DNA of 37,730 bases from Schaalia odontolytica (GCF_002847525.1 NZ_PKKM01000011.1:62600-100329), one strand, 5' to 3'. Shown: positions 1 through 10,322, numbered from the stretch's first letter. The notes: a model not told the origin generated them from the letters alone. Numbers and translations: made by a program.

Positions 1-240
1 GATGACCATGCCGACGCCGATCTGGAAAGACAGGGCGCCGCCGCGGTCGAAGGAGTTATCGAAGTCCGCCTTCGAGCCGAAGACCGCGCCGTAGTAGTGG
101 CAGGTGATGGTGTCGCCGGCCTCGACCTCCTGGCCATCGCCAGCGTGGAGGACCTCGACGACGAGCTCGTCGGAGGGGGTTCCGTCGAAGGAGAGGACGG
201 GCTTACGGCCGAATTCGCCGGTCACAGAGATGTTTTCCAT
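1..240 (-). CDS. FKBP-type peptidyl-prolyl cis-trans isomerase, 5' part only
   Basis: The minus strand from 240 reads 80 codons beginning MENISVTGEFGRKP and runs off the left edge, so the C-terminal part is missing. The segment VEAGDTITCHYYGAVF followed by FDNSFDRGGALSFQIGVGMVI matches the start of an FKBP domain (the G-D-x-V-x-V-x-Y-x-G strand and the F-D-S-S/F-x-R-G loop). These enzymes catalyse cis-trans isomerisation of X-Pro bonds. No signal peptide is visible, so a cytoplasmic single-domain FKBP is likely. An AAGGA ribosome-binding sequence lies just upstream of the ATG. It shares strand with the YccA gene upstream (36-nt gap), and the two may be co-transcribed. Confidence 0.9.
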   Translation of the reverse strand, partial: MENISVTGEFGRKPVLSFDGTPSDELVVEVLHAGDGQEVEAGDTITCHYYGAVFGSKADFDNSFDRGGALSFQIGVGMVI

Positions 241-276
241 AATGTCTTTCCTTAAGGGTTTCAGTGAGGCGGCACG

Positions 277-1296
277 TCAGTCGCGGCGCATGAAGTAGGA
301 CAGGATCTTGAGGATCTCAAGGTAGATCCAGATGACATCGGTCATGATGGCGAAGGTGCACAGCCACGAGTACTTCTCAGGCACGTTGTTGGCGACGCCG
401 ACCTTGACGGCATCAAAGTCGCGCACGACGCACAGCACTCCGATGAAGACCGCGAGGACGCCGATGATGATGCCGAGCGGGATCCCGAAGACGGTGATGT
501 TGCGAACGACCGCCATGTTCACGAGGCCGGTGCCCGACAGGAATAGGCTCGCCATGTAGTAGATGAAGAACGCGAAGGAGCCGATGCCCGCGACTCGGGT
601 GAGCGTGTTCGAGTTGCGCACGAAGCCCATCGTGAAGGCACCCAGTGTCACACCAATCACCACGAGGGTCGCCAGAACGGCGCTCACCACGATGCCCGGG
701 TACATCATTTCGAAGGCGCAGGACAGCGCTCCGAGGACAAAGCCCTCAACGAGCGAGTACACGACGATTGCGCCGGGACGCACCTTCTTGGAGAACTGGA
801 TGAACAGGGCGAGGCCCAGCGTCACGGCGCAAGCAGCGAAGGCCACAAGCATGGCAGCGCTCAGCGCAACGATGCCCGTCATCCATCCGGCCACCGCGCC
901 CACGAGAAGCAGGCCGAAGCACATGAGGGACTTGACCACGACGTCGTCGTAGGTCATCGCCCCGCGGTCCACCGCGTCGGCGGCGGGCGCATTCAGCATC
1001 GCCTCGTAGGAGTCCATGGAGGTCTCGTAGCCGCCCTGCTGGCCCTGGGGGAGGCCGTAGACGGGCGCGCCCTGAGGCGCCGGGTAGGTGTTCTGTGCGG
1101 CGTACTCCGTCGAACCGGTCGCGTAGCCGTACTGCGCATCGGCACCGCCCTGCGCGTAGGGGTTCGTCGAGCCACCGTAGGGGTTCTGCGCCTGCTGCGA
1201 GGCGGGCTGGTACCCGGGCATCGCGGGGTATCCGGCGGGAGTCGTCTGCTGGGTCGACCAGTCTTTGACGATCGAGTTCATCACCGGGTTGGCCAT
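277..1296 (-). CDS. Bax inhibitor-1/YccA family membrane protein
   Basis: A 339-residue protein with two parts. Residues 1 to about 118 form a low-complexity tail rich in Pro, Gln, Gly, Tyr and Ala. From about 120 onward there are seven hydrophobic segments ending in the family-typical DVIWIYLEILKILSYFMRRD. Bacterial BI-1/YccA members are polytopic membrane proteins; some act as pH-sensitive Ca2+ leak channels, others interact with FtsH, and the role of actinobacterial members is not established. The start is secure: AAGGAGG lies 5 nt before the ATG. Prokaryotic family members are often around 220-250 residues, so the long Tyr/Gln/Pro-rich N-terminus is an addition of the kind seen in actinobacterial orthologues. 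Confidence 0.9.
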   Translation of the reverse strand: MANPVMNSIVKDWSTQQTTPAGYPAMPGYQPASQQAQNPYGGSTNPYAQGGADAQYGYATGSTEYAAQNTYPAPQGAPVYGLPQGQQGGYETSMDSYEAMLNAPAADAVDRGAMTYDDVVVKSLMCFGLLLVGAVAGWMTGIVALSAAMLVAFAACAVTLGLALFIQFSKKVRPGAIVVYSLVEGFVLGALSCAFEMMYPGIVVSAVLATLVVIGVTLGAFTMGFVRNSNTLTRVAGIGSFAFFIYYMASLFLSGTGLVNMAVVRNITVFGIPLGIIIGVLAVFIGVLCVVRDFDAVKVGVANNVPEKYSWLCTFAIMTDVIWIYLEILKILSYFMRRD

Positions 1297-1449
1297 ATTT
1301 CCTCCTTGGTCAGTGATGTGCTGCCTCTATTGTCGCACGAGGGACCCACGGGTGGGAAACGCACCATTATGCGCGCAGCGCAACCCTGCGTCCACACGAG
1401 GGACGGTGTGCGCATCACGGGCCACGGCCTCGTCGATGAAGACTGCGAA

Positions 1450-1526
1450 TGGTACCCCCGGTGGGACTCGAACCCACAACACACCGATTTTAAGTCGGTT
1501 GCCTCTGCCAATTGGGCCACGGGGGC
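1450..1526 (-). tRNA. tRNA-Leu (anticodon UAA) with a short variable loop
   Basis: The minus strand folds into a complete 77-nt tRNA including an encoded CCA. The acceptor arm is GCCCCCG/CGGGGGT, the D stem GCC/GGC, the anticodon stem ACCGA/TCGGT with loop CTTAAAA, and the T stem GTGGG/CCCAC with loop TTCGAGT. The discriminator is A. The middle of the loop gives anticodon UAA, which reads the leucine codon UUA. The variable region is only GTGTT (5 nt), so this is a class I shape, whereas bacterial leucine tRNAs usually have a long class II variable arm. It lies 52 nt downstream of ppx on the same strand. UUA is a rare codon in such GC-rich genomes. Confidence 0.93.
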
Positions 1527-1578
1527 GCGTACGTGCACGTCCAGCCTACGGGAGGCAGGCGCTCGCCTCAAGCTCCGC

Positions 1579-2547
1579 TCAGATCATCGCCTGGGCGATG
1601 CCATCGAGGATGTCATGCTCGGAAGTGACCACCTGCTCGATCGGGTGACCGGCGGCCTGGGCACGCGCGAGCACTCGCGTGACGATGCGGCTCCAGATGA
1701 GCGCTCCGGCAGCGATGACGTCTTCGCGTCCCTCCGGCATGAAGCCCAGGGAGGCCTTCACGGACGTCGGCTGATCGACCATGAAGCGCACGGCCTCGTC
1801 GAACTGGGCGGCGCTCAGTCGGGCACCGTGGATCCGTTCGGGCTGGTAGGAGGTGAGCCCCAGCGCCTGGGCGGTCAGGGTGGTGACCGTGCCCGCGACA
1901 CCCACGAGGCTGCGCACGCGCGTCAGGTCCACGGACTTTTCGGCGCGATCAAGCTGCTCGTCGATCCACGCGATCGCGCGCTCCTGATCCTCGGCGGGCA
2001 CGCCGCCTGCCGGGTCCACGTGGGAGAAGAACTTCTCGGTGACGCGCACGGCACCCATGTCGATCGAGATCGCCTGCTCAACGCGGGTCGCGCCCAGCAC
2101 AAGCTCAGTCGAGCCGCCGCCGATGTCGACGACCAGCATCGGGGCAGTCACGGACTCGCCCAGGCCGCTCACAGCGCCATTAAACGACAGGGATGCTTCC
2201 TCCGTGCCGACGACGACCTCGGGTTCCACGCCGATGACGGCCTTAATCTGGCGCACGAAGTCGGCACTGTTGGAGGCATCGCGCGTCGCCGAGGTCGCCA
2301 CGAAACGGGTGCGGGTCGCCCCCAGTGCCTCGATCATACGCTGGTATTCAACGGTGGCCTCGACCGTACGCTCGATCGCCGCGGGATCCAGGTATCCGCG
2401 CGCATCGACGCCCTGTCCCAGGCGCACGATACGCATCTGGCGGGTCAGGTCGGCGAGTTGAGGGCGTCCATTCTCGTCGATGTGTCCGTCGGCAACGAGC
2501 AGTCGGATCGAATTGGTTCCACAGTCAATGGCAGCTATGCGGGTCAT
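1579..2547 (-). CDS. ppx: Ppx/GppA phosphatase (exopolyphosphatase / pppGpp phosphohydrolase)
   Basis: A 322-residue protein of the ASKHA-fold Ppx/GppA family, which hydrolyses inorganic polyphosphate or pppGpp. The phosphate 1 loop is IDCGTNSIRLLV at residues 7-18, the catalytic Glu region is VGTEEASLSFNGA near 113-125, and the phosphate 2 loop is VVDIGGGSTELVLG at 139-152. It has only the core ~300-residue domain pair and lacks the extra C-terminal HD-like domains of the long E. coli Ppx, as is usual for the short actinobacterial forms. It follows DUF501 by 60 nt and is the last protein gene of the divIC-DUF501-ppx group. Sequence alone does not decide between polyphosphate and pppGpp as substrate. 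Confidence 0.92.
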   Translation of the reverse strand: MTRIAAIDCGTNSIRLLVADGHIDENGRPQLADLTRQMRIVRLGQGVDARGYLDPAAIERTVEATVEYQRMIEALGATRTRFVATSATRDASNSADFVRQIKAVIGVEPEVVVGTEEASLSFNGAVSGLGESVTAPMLVVDIGGGSTELVLGATRVEQAISIDMGAVRVTEKFFSHVDPAGGVPAEDQERAIAWIDEQLDRAEKSVDLTRVRSLVGVAGTVTTLTAQALGLTSYQPERIHGARLSAAQFDEAVRFMVDQPTSVKASLGFMPEGREDVIAAGALIWSRIVTRVLARAQAAGHPIEQVVTSEHDILDGIAQAMI

Positions 2548-2607
2548 TGCTTCGTTTCTCGTGAGATGAGTCCCGGACGAGGCCGGGGCGAACTTCGGAG
2601 GGGCCGC

Positions 2608-3117
2608 TCAGCAGGAGCAGCGCTCGGTGGAGAACAGGCCGCGCTCAGCGAGCATCGCGAGCGCACGATCCCCGATGGGATTGACGCCGGGACCCGCAGC
2701 CAGGGAGTGGCCAACGAGAGCGTGCAGACACTTGACGCGCGTGGGCATACCGCCCGCGCTGACGCCCGAGATCTCGGGGACGTCACCCAGGCTCAGGCGC
2801 GCGTCGATGTAGGCCTGGTGCGCACGCGCGTACGCGGCGCGCAGCTCCTCATCGGCAGCGAGTTCCTCATTGAGGGTCTCCATGACGTGTTCCGCCTCGA
2901 GGGTCGAGGCGCCCTTCACCGCGGCCGGGTGCGTCAGGTAGTAGGTCGTGGGGAAAGGAGTCCCATCGGGCAGACGAGGAGCGGTAGCCACGACAGTGGG
3001 TCGACCGCACACGCAGCGCGCGGCGATACCAACGACTCCGCGGGGCACGCGGCCCAGCTGGGAACGCAGGACCTCCAGGTCCTCTTCGGTTGCGTCGGTG
3101 GTGTTAACGAGGCTCAT
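2608..3117 (-). CDS. DUF501 family protein
   Basis: A 169-residue protein matching the actinobacterial DUF501 family. It has the Cys-rich CVCGRPTVVATAPRLPDGTPFPT region and the typical segment GGMPTRVKCLHALVGHSLAAG, followed by NPIGDRAL. There is no signal peptide or membrane segment, so it should be cytoplasmic. Its function is not established. The ATG overlaps the stop of the upstream FtsB/DivIC gene by 4 nt (ATGA), indicating translational coupling, with GGAGA directly before the start. The divIC-DUF501-ppx order downstream of eno is conserved in actinobacteria, which hints at a role near cell division or envelope metabolism but does not prove it. The conserved Cys and His could bind a metal. 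Confidence 0.9.
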   Translation of the reverse strand: MSLVNTTDATEEDLEVLRSQLGRVPRGVVGIAARCVCGRPTVVATAPRLPDGTPFPTTYYLTHPAAVKGASTLEAEHVMETLNEELAADEELRAAYARAHQAYIDARLSLGDVPEISGVSAGGMPTRVKCLHALVGHSLAAGPGVNPIGDRALAMLAERGLFSTERCSC

Positions 3118-3863
3118 TCTCCGCTTTCTTGGCCGGTGGTAGTCGCCTGGCCCGACTGGCTGGTGTCAGCCGACGGGATAGGCGTCGTGTTGGGCGGCTG
3201 ATCCGCCTTCCCCACTAGGATAGCGAGCTGCTGCACCCAGGGGCGCGCCGGTCCGGTCGACGCCGCTGCCGCCGCCAAGGCGGAGTCCTGGTATTGCGGC
3301 CCCGGATCCACCACCGTGTATTGGGTCTCACCGGGTCGCACGTAACCGAGGCGCTCGCGCGCCTGCGTGGAGATATAGTCGGGGTCGTTCCACAGATCCA
3401 GCTGTCGCTGCATGTCAGCGTTCTTCTGCTGCTGCTCGGCCACCTGGGCCTTGATCTGCGCCAGCTCGCGTTCCTGCTGCCACCACTGGTACAGGCTGGG
3501 CACCAGCATGACGGACAGGATCGCCGCGACAGTGAGGACGACGACGAGGCGCGTCGACACATCCAGGCCGCCGATCGACAGGACGGAAGATCCCTCCCCT
3601 ACGGGCCGCGTCGACGCTTTCTTCTCCGTCCGCTTGCGCGAGCGGAAAAAACGGCGGCCCGAGCCCTCCGGCTTCTCCTGCTTCGCCACCTTCACGCGCT
3701 TCTTTACCGAGGCCTCGTCCCCCTTCGAGGACTTCGCGGCCTTCGCGGCGGCCCTGCGCTGACGCGATTTTTCCGCGTTAATCTCACGCGTCGTACGCGC
3801 TACCTCCGAAGCGGAGGAGCGACGACGCGAGGAGGGGCGGGAAGAAGGACGACGACTAGCCAT
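3114..3863 (-). CDS. FtsB/DivIC-type septum formation initiator
   Basis: A 249-residue bitopic protein. Residues 1-100 are a strongly basic, Ser/Arg/Lys-rich cytoplasmic region. A single membrane helix lies at about 105-125, followed by a coiled coil at 126-156 (QQERELAQIKAQVAEQQQ). The family motif WNDPDYISTQARERLGY comes next at about 158-174, and then a Pro/Gly/Thr-rich tail. FtsB/DivIC proteins form a complex with FtsL and FtsQ/DivIB that activates septal peptidoglycan synthesis at the divisome. Its position just downstream of eno is the standard actinobacterial context. The ATG has only a weak purine-rich leader. The basic N-terminus is longer than in E. coli FtsB, as is common in actinobacteria. 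Confidence 0.93.
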   Translation of the reverse strand: MASRRPSSRPSSRRRSSASEVARTTREINAEKSRQRRAAAKAAKSSKGDEASVKKRVKVAKQEKPEGSGRRFFRSRKRTEKKASTRPVGEGSSVLSIGGLDVSTRLVVVLTVAAILSVMLVPSLYQWWQQERELAQIKAQVAEQQQKNADMQRQLDLWNDPDYISTQARERLGYVRPGETQYTVVDPGPQYQDSALAAAAASTGPARPWVQQLAILVGKADQPPNTTPIPSADTSQSGQATTTGQESGE

Positions 3864-3910
3864 TCTTCTATCGTGCCCTAAGTTGACGTCTTTGGCTCAG
3901 CCCCACGCCG

Positions 3911-3951
3911 TGAAAAAGACTCCGCGCGGACCCTTTCGGGCCCGCGCGGAG
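3911..3951 (-). terminator. Rho-independent terminator of eno
   Basis: Read on the minus strand, positions 3951-3920 form a 14-bp stem (CTCCGCGCGG, a G-U pair, then CCC) closed by a GAAA tetraloop. It is followed at once by TCTTTTTC. The hairpin begins 23 nt after the eno stop, and it separates eno from the divIC group. Confidence 0.9.
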
Positions 3952-3973
3952 CTATGCGGCTAGTTGCCTAGGC

Positions 3974-5320
<1,347 letters not shown>

Positions 5321-5435
5321 TCACCCCCGGCGAGGGGGACGTTATGTTGTGAGGGACTTTCACCCCTCGTTTTGTGCCCGGGCAAGCGACATTAGTCCCT
5401 GCCAGAGGCACTGTGAGCGAATACTCACACGCTCA

Positions 5436-6032
5436 TTAGTGGGCGGTACCGCCCATCAGCGCAGTCATGGGATCCTGCTGGCCACCTGAGACGGCGTCGC
5501 CGAACAGAGGCGTCGCAGGAGCCTGACCTCCACCCAGTGACGGCTGAGTGAAACGCGGGTTAATGCGTGCGTCGGACGTTGCGCGGGCCTGTGCGAAGAC
5601 CTCGTTCATGGTCGACGCGGCAGCCGGATTCGCATTTGCGAACTCGCTAAGCCTCTGGCCCAGGAACATGGAGCGCACGGCCTCACGCGTCGCTCGGCTA
5701 AGCTCGGGGACTTGACCGCCAGCCTTCTGCGCTATTTGAGCGATAGTGACATCGATCTGCTCATCGGTCACAGCGACGCCCACGGCGGCCCCCACGGCCT
5801 GGAGCTGCGGACCATTGACGAGAGAGGCACGCACCTGCTGTGCGCCAACCCCACTCTGCCCGCCCGTCACTGCATTGAGCTGGGCGACAGCCTCGTCAAC
5901 TTCCGCAATGCTGTAGTCGCCGTTGGAGGTGCTGACTGCAGCACCGGGATGGGCGGAGCACGCCCCCATTCCCAGTCCTGCGGCCACAATCAGGGCGGCG
6001 GTGGCGAGCTGGCGTGTGTAGCGCACGAGCAT
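5436..6032 (-). CDS. Small predicted lipoprotein, SurA-N-like
   Basis: From the ATG at 6032 the product is 198 residues. It begins with a lipoprotein signal peptide: basic LVRYTR, a hydrophobic core, then GLGMGAC with the candidate lipidated Cys at residue 25. GAGG lies 5 nt before this ATG, and an in-frame GTG two codons later is an alternative start. The mature part has the helical pattern of the SurA N-terminal / trigger-factor C-like chaperone family (YSIAEVDEAVAQLN, VTDEQIDVTIAQI) but no parvulin isomerase domain. It probably sits on the outer face of the membrane and may assist protein folding or export. It is downstream of mfd on the same strand (54-nt gap) and ends 184 nt before eno. 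The family call is moderate because similarity is mainly in helix pattern. Confidence 0.7.
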   Translation of the reverse strand: MLVRYTRQLATAALIVAAGLGMGACSAHPGAAVSTSNGDYSIAEVDEAVAQLNAVTGGQSGVGAQQVRASLVNGPQLQAVGAAVGVAVTDEQIDVTIAQIAQKAGGQVPELSRATREAVRSMFLGQRLSEFANANPAAASTMNEVFAQARATSDARINPRFTQPSLGGGQAPATPLFGDAVSGGQQDPMTALMGGTAH

Positions 6033-6086
6033 TCCTTCCTCAGATGTGTTGCAACGCAATAGGACCAGTGTATTCCACCACAGGCA

Positions 6087-9000
6087 CTACTCGCCAAAAG
6101 GCACGAGAATCTTGGTCACCAGAGTCTCCACCCACTCCAGGAGCGGGCCGTCGGTGAGCGGTGATCCACCGACGCGCGAGGTGAGCGGTAGCGGCACGAG
6201 AACCTGACGAACGGCAGCTTTAATGACCGTTCCAGGGTGCAGGCGCTTGAGGCGCATGACCTGGGAATCACGCAGTTCAACGGGCGAGACGCGCAGGTAC
6301 TTGCCTTGCGTGACGATCTCGGTGATCCCCGCGCGGCGCACGATCTCGCGCAGACGCGCGACGGCGAAGAGCAGGTCGACCTGGGGCGGGATCGGACCGT
6401 ATCGGTCGACAAGTTCCTCGCGCACATCCGCTTCCTGTTCGGGCGTGGAGATGGCCGCGATCTTGGCGTAGACCTCCAGGCGTAGGCGCTCGCCGCGCAC
6501 GTACCCCTCGGGAATGTGCGCGTCGACCTGCAGGTCCATGCGCACATCGGTCTTTTCGGTGGGAGCGTCACCTCGGTAGGCGGCGACCGCGTCGGAGACC
6601 ATGCGCACGTACAGGTCGAAGCCAACGCCCTCGACATGGCCCGACTGGGCCCCTCCCAGGAGGTTTCCAGCGCCTCGGATCTCAAGGTCGCGCTGGGCGA
6701 CGGCCAGGCCTGCTCCCAGCTCGGTGTTGGCGGCGATCGTCTTGAGGCGCTCGTGCGCGGTCTCGGTGAGCGCCTTGTCGCCGGGGTAGAAGAAGTACGC
6801 GTAGGCACGTTCGCGGCCTCGTCCGACGCGCCCGCGCAGCTGGTGAAGCTGAGACAGGCCAAAGGTGTCGGCGCGATCCACGATGAGCGTATTCGCGTTG
6901 GAGATGTCCAGGCCGGTCTCGACGATGGTCGTACACACGAGGACGTCAAACTCGTGGTTCCAGAAGTCCTGAATGACGGCCTCGAGCTGGTGCTCGTTCA
7001 TCTTTCCGTGGGCGGTGCGCACGCGCGCCTCGGGCACTAGCTCGGTGATGTGGGCGGCGACCGAAGAGATCGAGTCGACGCGGTTGTGCACGTAGAAGAC
7101 CTGGCCGTCGCGCAGGAGTTCGCGCCGGATCGCGGCGCTGACCTGGGCGTCCGTGTAGGCGCCGACGAAAGTCAGGACCGGCTGGCGTTCCTCGGGCGGG
7201 GTCTGGAGGATCGACATCTCGCGGATGCCGGAGATCGCCATCTCAAGGGTGCGCGGGATAGGCGTGGCGGACATCGACAGGACGTCGACGTCGGTGCGCA
7301 GGGCCTTGAGCGTCTCCTTGTGCTCGACGCCGAAGCGCTGCTCCTCGTCAATGATGACAAGGCCGAGCTTCTTGAACGAAACGGTACCGGTCAGCAGCGA
7401 GTGGGTGCCGATGACCAGGTCAACCTCGCCCGAGGCCAGCCCCGCCTTGACCTCCTCGGTTTCCTTCGGGGTCGAGAAGCGCGAGAGCGTGCCGATGCGC
7501 ACGGGGAAGCCCGCGTAGCGCTCGGCGAAGGTTTCCGCGTGCTGGGTGACCAGCAGGGTCGTGGGCACGAGGACGGCGGCCTGATAGCCGTCCTGGATGG
7601 CCTTGAAGGCGGCGCGCACGGCGATTTCCGTCTTGCCGTAGCCGACGTCGCCGGTGAGCAGGCGGTCCATGGGGACGGGCTTTTCCATGTCGGCCTTGAC
7701 CTCGTCGATGGTGACGAGCTGGTCGGGGGTCTCGACGTAGGGGAAGGCGTCTTCGAGTTCGCGCTGCCAGGGGGTGTCGGGGCCGAAAGCGTGGCCCTTG
7801 GTCTGCTGGCGCACGGCGTACAGGCGGATGAGTTCCTTGGCGACCTCGTTGACGGCCTTCTTCGCGCGGGCCTTGGTCTTGGCCCAGTCGGCGCCGCCCA
7901 TCTTCGTCAGCGAGGGCTCGTCGGATCCGGTGTACTTCGAGATCTGGTCCAGCGCGTCGGTGGGCACGAAGAGCCGGTCGGCGGGCTGCCCGCGCTTGGA
8001 GGGCGCGTATTCGATGACCAGGTAGTCGCGCGTCGAGGCGGCATCACCGCGGCCGATCGACCGGGAGACCAGCTCGATGAAGCGTCCGATGCCGTGCTGA
8101 TCGTGGACGATGTAGTCCCCGGGGTGCAGGGTCAGCGGGTCGACGCCCTTGCGCCTGCGCGAGGGCATGCGGCGCATGTCGCGCGTGGAGGCGCCCGCAC
8201 GCCCGGTGAGGTCGCCTTCGGTGAGGATCGCGACCTTGAGGTGGGGCGCGACGAAACCGACGCCGGCCTGCGCGGTCGTAATGGTCACGAGGCCGGGGTC
8301 GGGGCGCGCTTCCACGTTGTCCGCGAGCGCGGCCGGGCACGAGGCGTCGGTGAGGATGGAGCGGATGCGTCGGCCGGGGCCGGGGCCTTCGGTGGTGACG
8401 ACGATACGCCAGCCGTCGCGGGCCAGGTCAGTGAGGTCGGCGGCGGCTCGGGCGAAGTCTCCGCGGTAGGGGTGTACGTCGCGGGCACCCACGCGCATGA
8501 GGGTGGGAGAGACGACGACGGGCGCGGGGCCGTCCGCTGAGGGCGAGTCGGCCTCGTTGATCGCGGAGGCTAGGTCGGCGGGCGGCAGGTCGGTGAGCTC
8601 CCACCAGGGGCGCGTCCCACTCCCCCACAGGTCGGACAGGTCGAGGAACGAGGCCTTGGAGGCCTCGAGCGGGGTGTCTGCTCCCCCGGCGGCGGCGCTC
8701 CACGCGGCGGCGAGGAACTCCTCGGTCGTGGCGACAAGGTCGGCGGCGCGGGCACGGATGCGTTCGGGGTCGGAGGCGAGGATCGGCGAGCCCGCGGGCA
8801 GCAGGTCAAGGAGGGACTCCATGCCGCCCACGAGGATGGGCGCCAGGGATTCGATGCCGGGTGCGGCGATTCCTTCGGCGGCGAGGCTGAGCATCTCGGC
8901 GGCGCCGGGCAGGCGGTCGGCGGCCTCACGTGCGCGGGCGCGCACGGCCTGCGTGAGGAGAAGCTCACGGCAGGGAACGGCCCACAGGCCGTCGGCGGCC

Positions 9001-9665
9001 TCGCCGAGGGTTCGCTGGTCGGAGACGGAGAAGGCGCGGATGTCGTCGACTTCGTCGCCCCACAGCTCCACACGCAGGGGATGGGGTTCCTGGGGCGGAA
9101 AAACGTCGAGGATGCCACCGCGCACACTCATCTGGCCGCGGCCTTCGACCATGTCGACGCGCTCGTAGCCCAGCTCAGCCAGACGATTCGTGGTCTCGGT
9201 GAGGTCCAGGATGTCGCCGGTACGCACGCGCACTGGTTCGAGGTCAGCCAGGCCGGAGATGATCGGCTGGAGGAAAGCTCGGATGGGGACGACGAGGACC
9301 GACAGCGGACCGGCACTGTCGTCTCCCTTGACCGGGTGGACGAGGCGGCGCAGGACGGCGATGCGACGCGCCATCGTGTCGACCTGGGGCGAGAGTCGCT
9401 CGTGGGGCAGGGTCTCCCACGCGGGCAGCATGGCCACGCCCGGGATCCACGAGGCCAGGGCGTTGGTCAGCGATTCGGCGTCACGCCCGGTGGCCGTCAG
9501 GACCACGAGGGGCGTGGCCGCGCGCGAGGCGACGGCCGCAAGGAGAGGCGGCCGGATGCCGACGGGCGCGACGATCGTGCCGGAACGGCCGGCTTCGACG
9601 GAGTCGATGGCCGTCTCGATCGCGGGATCGGTGGTGATGTCCGGGAGGAGTCCGGTGAGTAGCAC
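6087..9665 (-). CDS. mfd: Transcription-repair coupling factor Mfd
   Basis: A 1192-residue SF2 translocase that removes stalled RNA polymerase and recruits UvrA for nucleotide excision repair. In order: a UvrB-like N-terminal module with ERVDMVEGRGQMSVRGGILDVFPP, and a CarD-like RNA polymerase interaction domain (HPGDYIVHDQHGIGRFIEL). The translocase motor follows, with Walker A GDVGYGKTE near residue 671, the DEEQ box (VIIDEEQRFG) near 770, SATPIPRTLEMA, and QLRGRVGRGRERAYAY. Last is the C-terminal TRCF domain. Translation starts at GTG with AAAGG six bases upstream. Length and motifs are complete. It follows pth by 54 nt, and the two are likely co-transcribed. Confidence 0.97.
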   Translation of the reverse strand: MLLTGLLPDITTDPAIETAIDSVEAGRSGTIVAPVGIRPPLLAAVASRAATPLVVLTATGRDAESLTNALASWIPGVAMLPAWETLPHERLSPQVDTMARRIAVLRRLVHPVKGDDSAGPLSVLVVPIRAFLQPIISGLADLEPVRVRTGDILDLTETTNRLAELGYERVDMVEGRGQMSVRGGILDVFPPQEPHPLRVELWGDEVDDIRAFSVSDQRTLGEAADGLWAVPCRELLLTQAVRARAREAADRLPGAAEMLSLAAEGIAAPGIESLAPILVGGMESLLDLLPAGSPILASDPERIRARAADLVATTEEFLAAAWSAAAGGADTPLEASKASFLDLSDLWGSGTRPWWELTDLPPADLASAINEADSPSADGPAPVVVSPTLMRVGARDVHPYRGDFARAAADLTDLARDGWRIVVTTEGPGPGRRIRSILTDASCPAALADNVEARPDPGLVTITTAQAGVGFVAPHLKVAILTEGDLTGRAGASTRDMRRMPSRRRKGVDPLTLHPGDYIVHDQHGIGRFIELVSRSIGRGDAASTRDYLVIEYAPSKRGQPADRLFVPTDALDQISKYTGSDEPSLTKMGGADWAKTKARAKKAVNEVAKELIRLYAVRQQTKGHAFGPDTPWQRELEDAFPYVETPDQLVTIDEVKADMEKPVPMDRLLTGDVGYGKTEIAVRAAFKAIQDGYQAAVLVPTTLLVTQHAETFAERYAGFPVRIGTLSRFSTPKETEEVKAGLASGEVDLVIGTHSLLTGTVSFKKLGLVIIDEEQRFGVEHKETLKALRTDVDVLSMSATPIPRTLEMAISGIREMSILQTPPEERQPVLTFVGAYTDAQVSAAIRRELLRDGQVFYVHNRVDSISSVAAHITELVPEARVRTAHGKMNEHQLEAVIQDFWNHEFDVLVCTTIVETGLDISNANTLIVDRADTFGLSQLHQLRGRVGRGRERAYAYFFYPGDKALTETAHERLKTIAANTELGAGLAVAQRDLEIRGAGNLLGGAQSGHVEGVGFDLYVRMVSDAVAAYRGDAPTEKTDVRMDLQVDAHIPEGYVRGERLRLEVYAKIAAISTPEQEADVREELVDRYGPIPPQVDLLFAVARLREIVRRAGITEIVTQGKYLRVSPVELRDSQVMRLKRLHPGTVIKAAVRQVLVPLPLTSRVGGSPLTDGPLLEWVETLVTKILVPFGE

Positions 9666-9719
9666 GCGCTGCCTTTCGCGGTGAGGGTGCGCGGCGACGC
9701 CCAGGGGGCGCCGCCTCGA

Positions 9720-10322
9720 TCAGGACCCGGTGTGCAGGGCCATCTGGGTGGGGGCGAATCCCTTGGTCACGATGTCTTCGACGACGTCGGCGGCCTGCTC
9801 GAAGGTCACGTCCCAGTCGGGGCGTTCCTTGGAAGGCAGGGTGGCGAGCACGTAGTCGGCGGGGTCCATGCGCCCCGGCGGGCGGCCCACGCCGATGCGC
9901 AGGCGCGCGTAGTCGCGCGTGCCCAGGTGCTGGCTGAGGGACTTCAGGCCGTTGTGGCCGCCCTCGCCCCCGCCGACCTTGAGGCGCAGCGTGTGCGCGG
10001 GCAGGTCCATGTCGTCGTGGATGACGAGGATGCGCGAGGGCTCGATCTTGTGGAAGGTGGCGAGCGCGCTGATCGGCCCACCGGAGGTGTTCATGTAGCT
10101 GTCGGAGCGCGCGAGAATCACGCGCGGTCCAGGAACGCCACCGGGGCCAATACCGAGGCGGACATCGGCGGTGTGCGTGCGCGAGCGGTGCGAGGTGAGG
10201 GTCGCGCCGCCGCGCGAGGCGAGCACGTCGAGGGTCAAGTACCCGACGTTGTGTCGGGTGGAGGCATACTGCGCGCCGGGGTTACCTAACCCGACGACGA
10301 GCCACGGTCCGTCAGTCGTCAT
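9720..10322 (-). CDS. pth: Peptidyl-tRNA hydrolase
   Basis: Releases tRNA from peptidyl-tRNA that drops off the ribosome. The 200-residue product has the family motifs LVVGLGNPGAQYASTRHNVG with Asn14 and catalytic His24, the conserved SYMNTSGG, and GGHNGLKSLSQHLG. The chosen ATG at 10322 gives the usual short N-terminus before LVVGLGNPG. A further upstream start at 10394 would add an unrelated Arg/Pro-rich stretch and is unlikely. GGAG sits unusually close to the ATG. The start overlaps the end of the SGNH hydrolase gene by 11 nt, so translation is probably coupled to it. Confidence 0.95.
   Translation of the reverse strand: MTTDGPWLVVGLGNPGAQYASTRHNVGYLTLDVLASRGGATLTSHRSRTHTADVRLGIGPGGVPGPRVILARSDSYMNTSGGPISALATFHKIEPSRILVIHDDMDLPAHTLRLKVGGGEGGHNGLKSLSQHLGTRDYARLRIGVGRPPGRMDPADYVLATLPSKERPDWDVTFEQAADVVEDIVTKGFAPTQMALHTGS

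Noticed and set aside
1306..3201. 631-codon plus-strand open frame across the tRNA, ppx and DUF501
   Set aside because: It runs through a tRNA and is antisense to three recognisable genes; its composition is typical of a shadow frame.
5413..5430. TGTGAG/CTCACA inverted repeat between the lipoprotein gene and eno
   Set aside because: A six-base repeat with a 6-nt centre and no promoter register; it may be chance.
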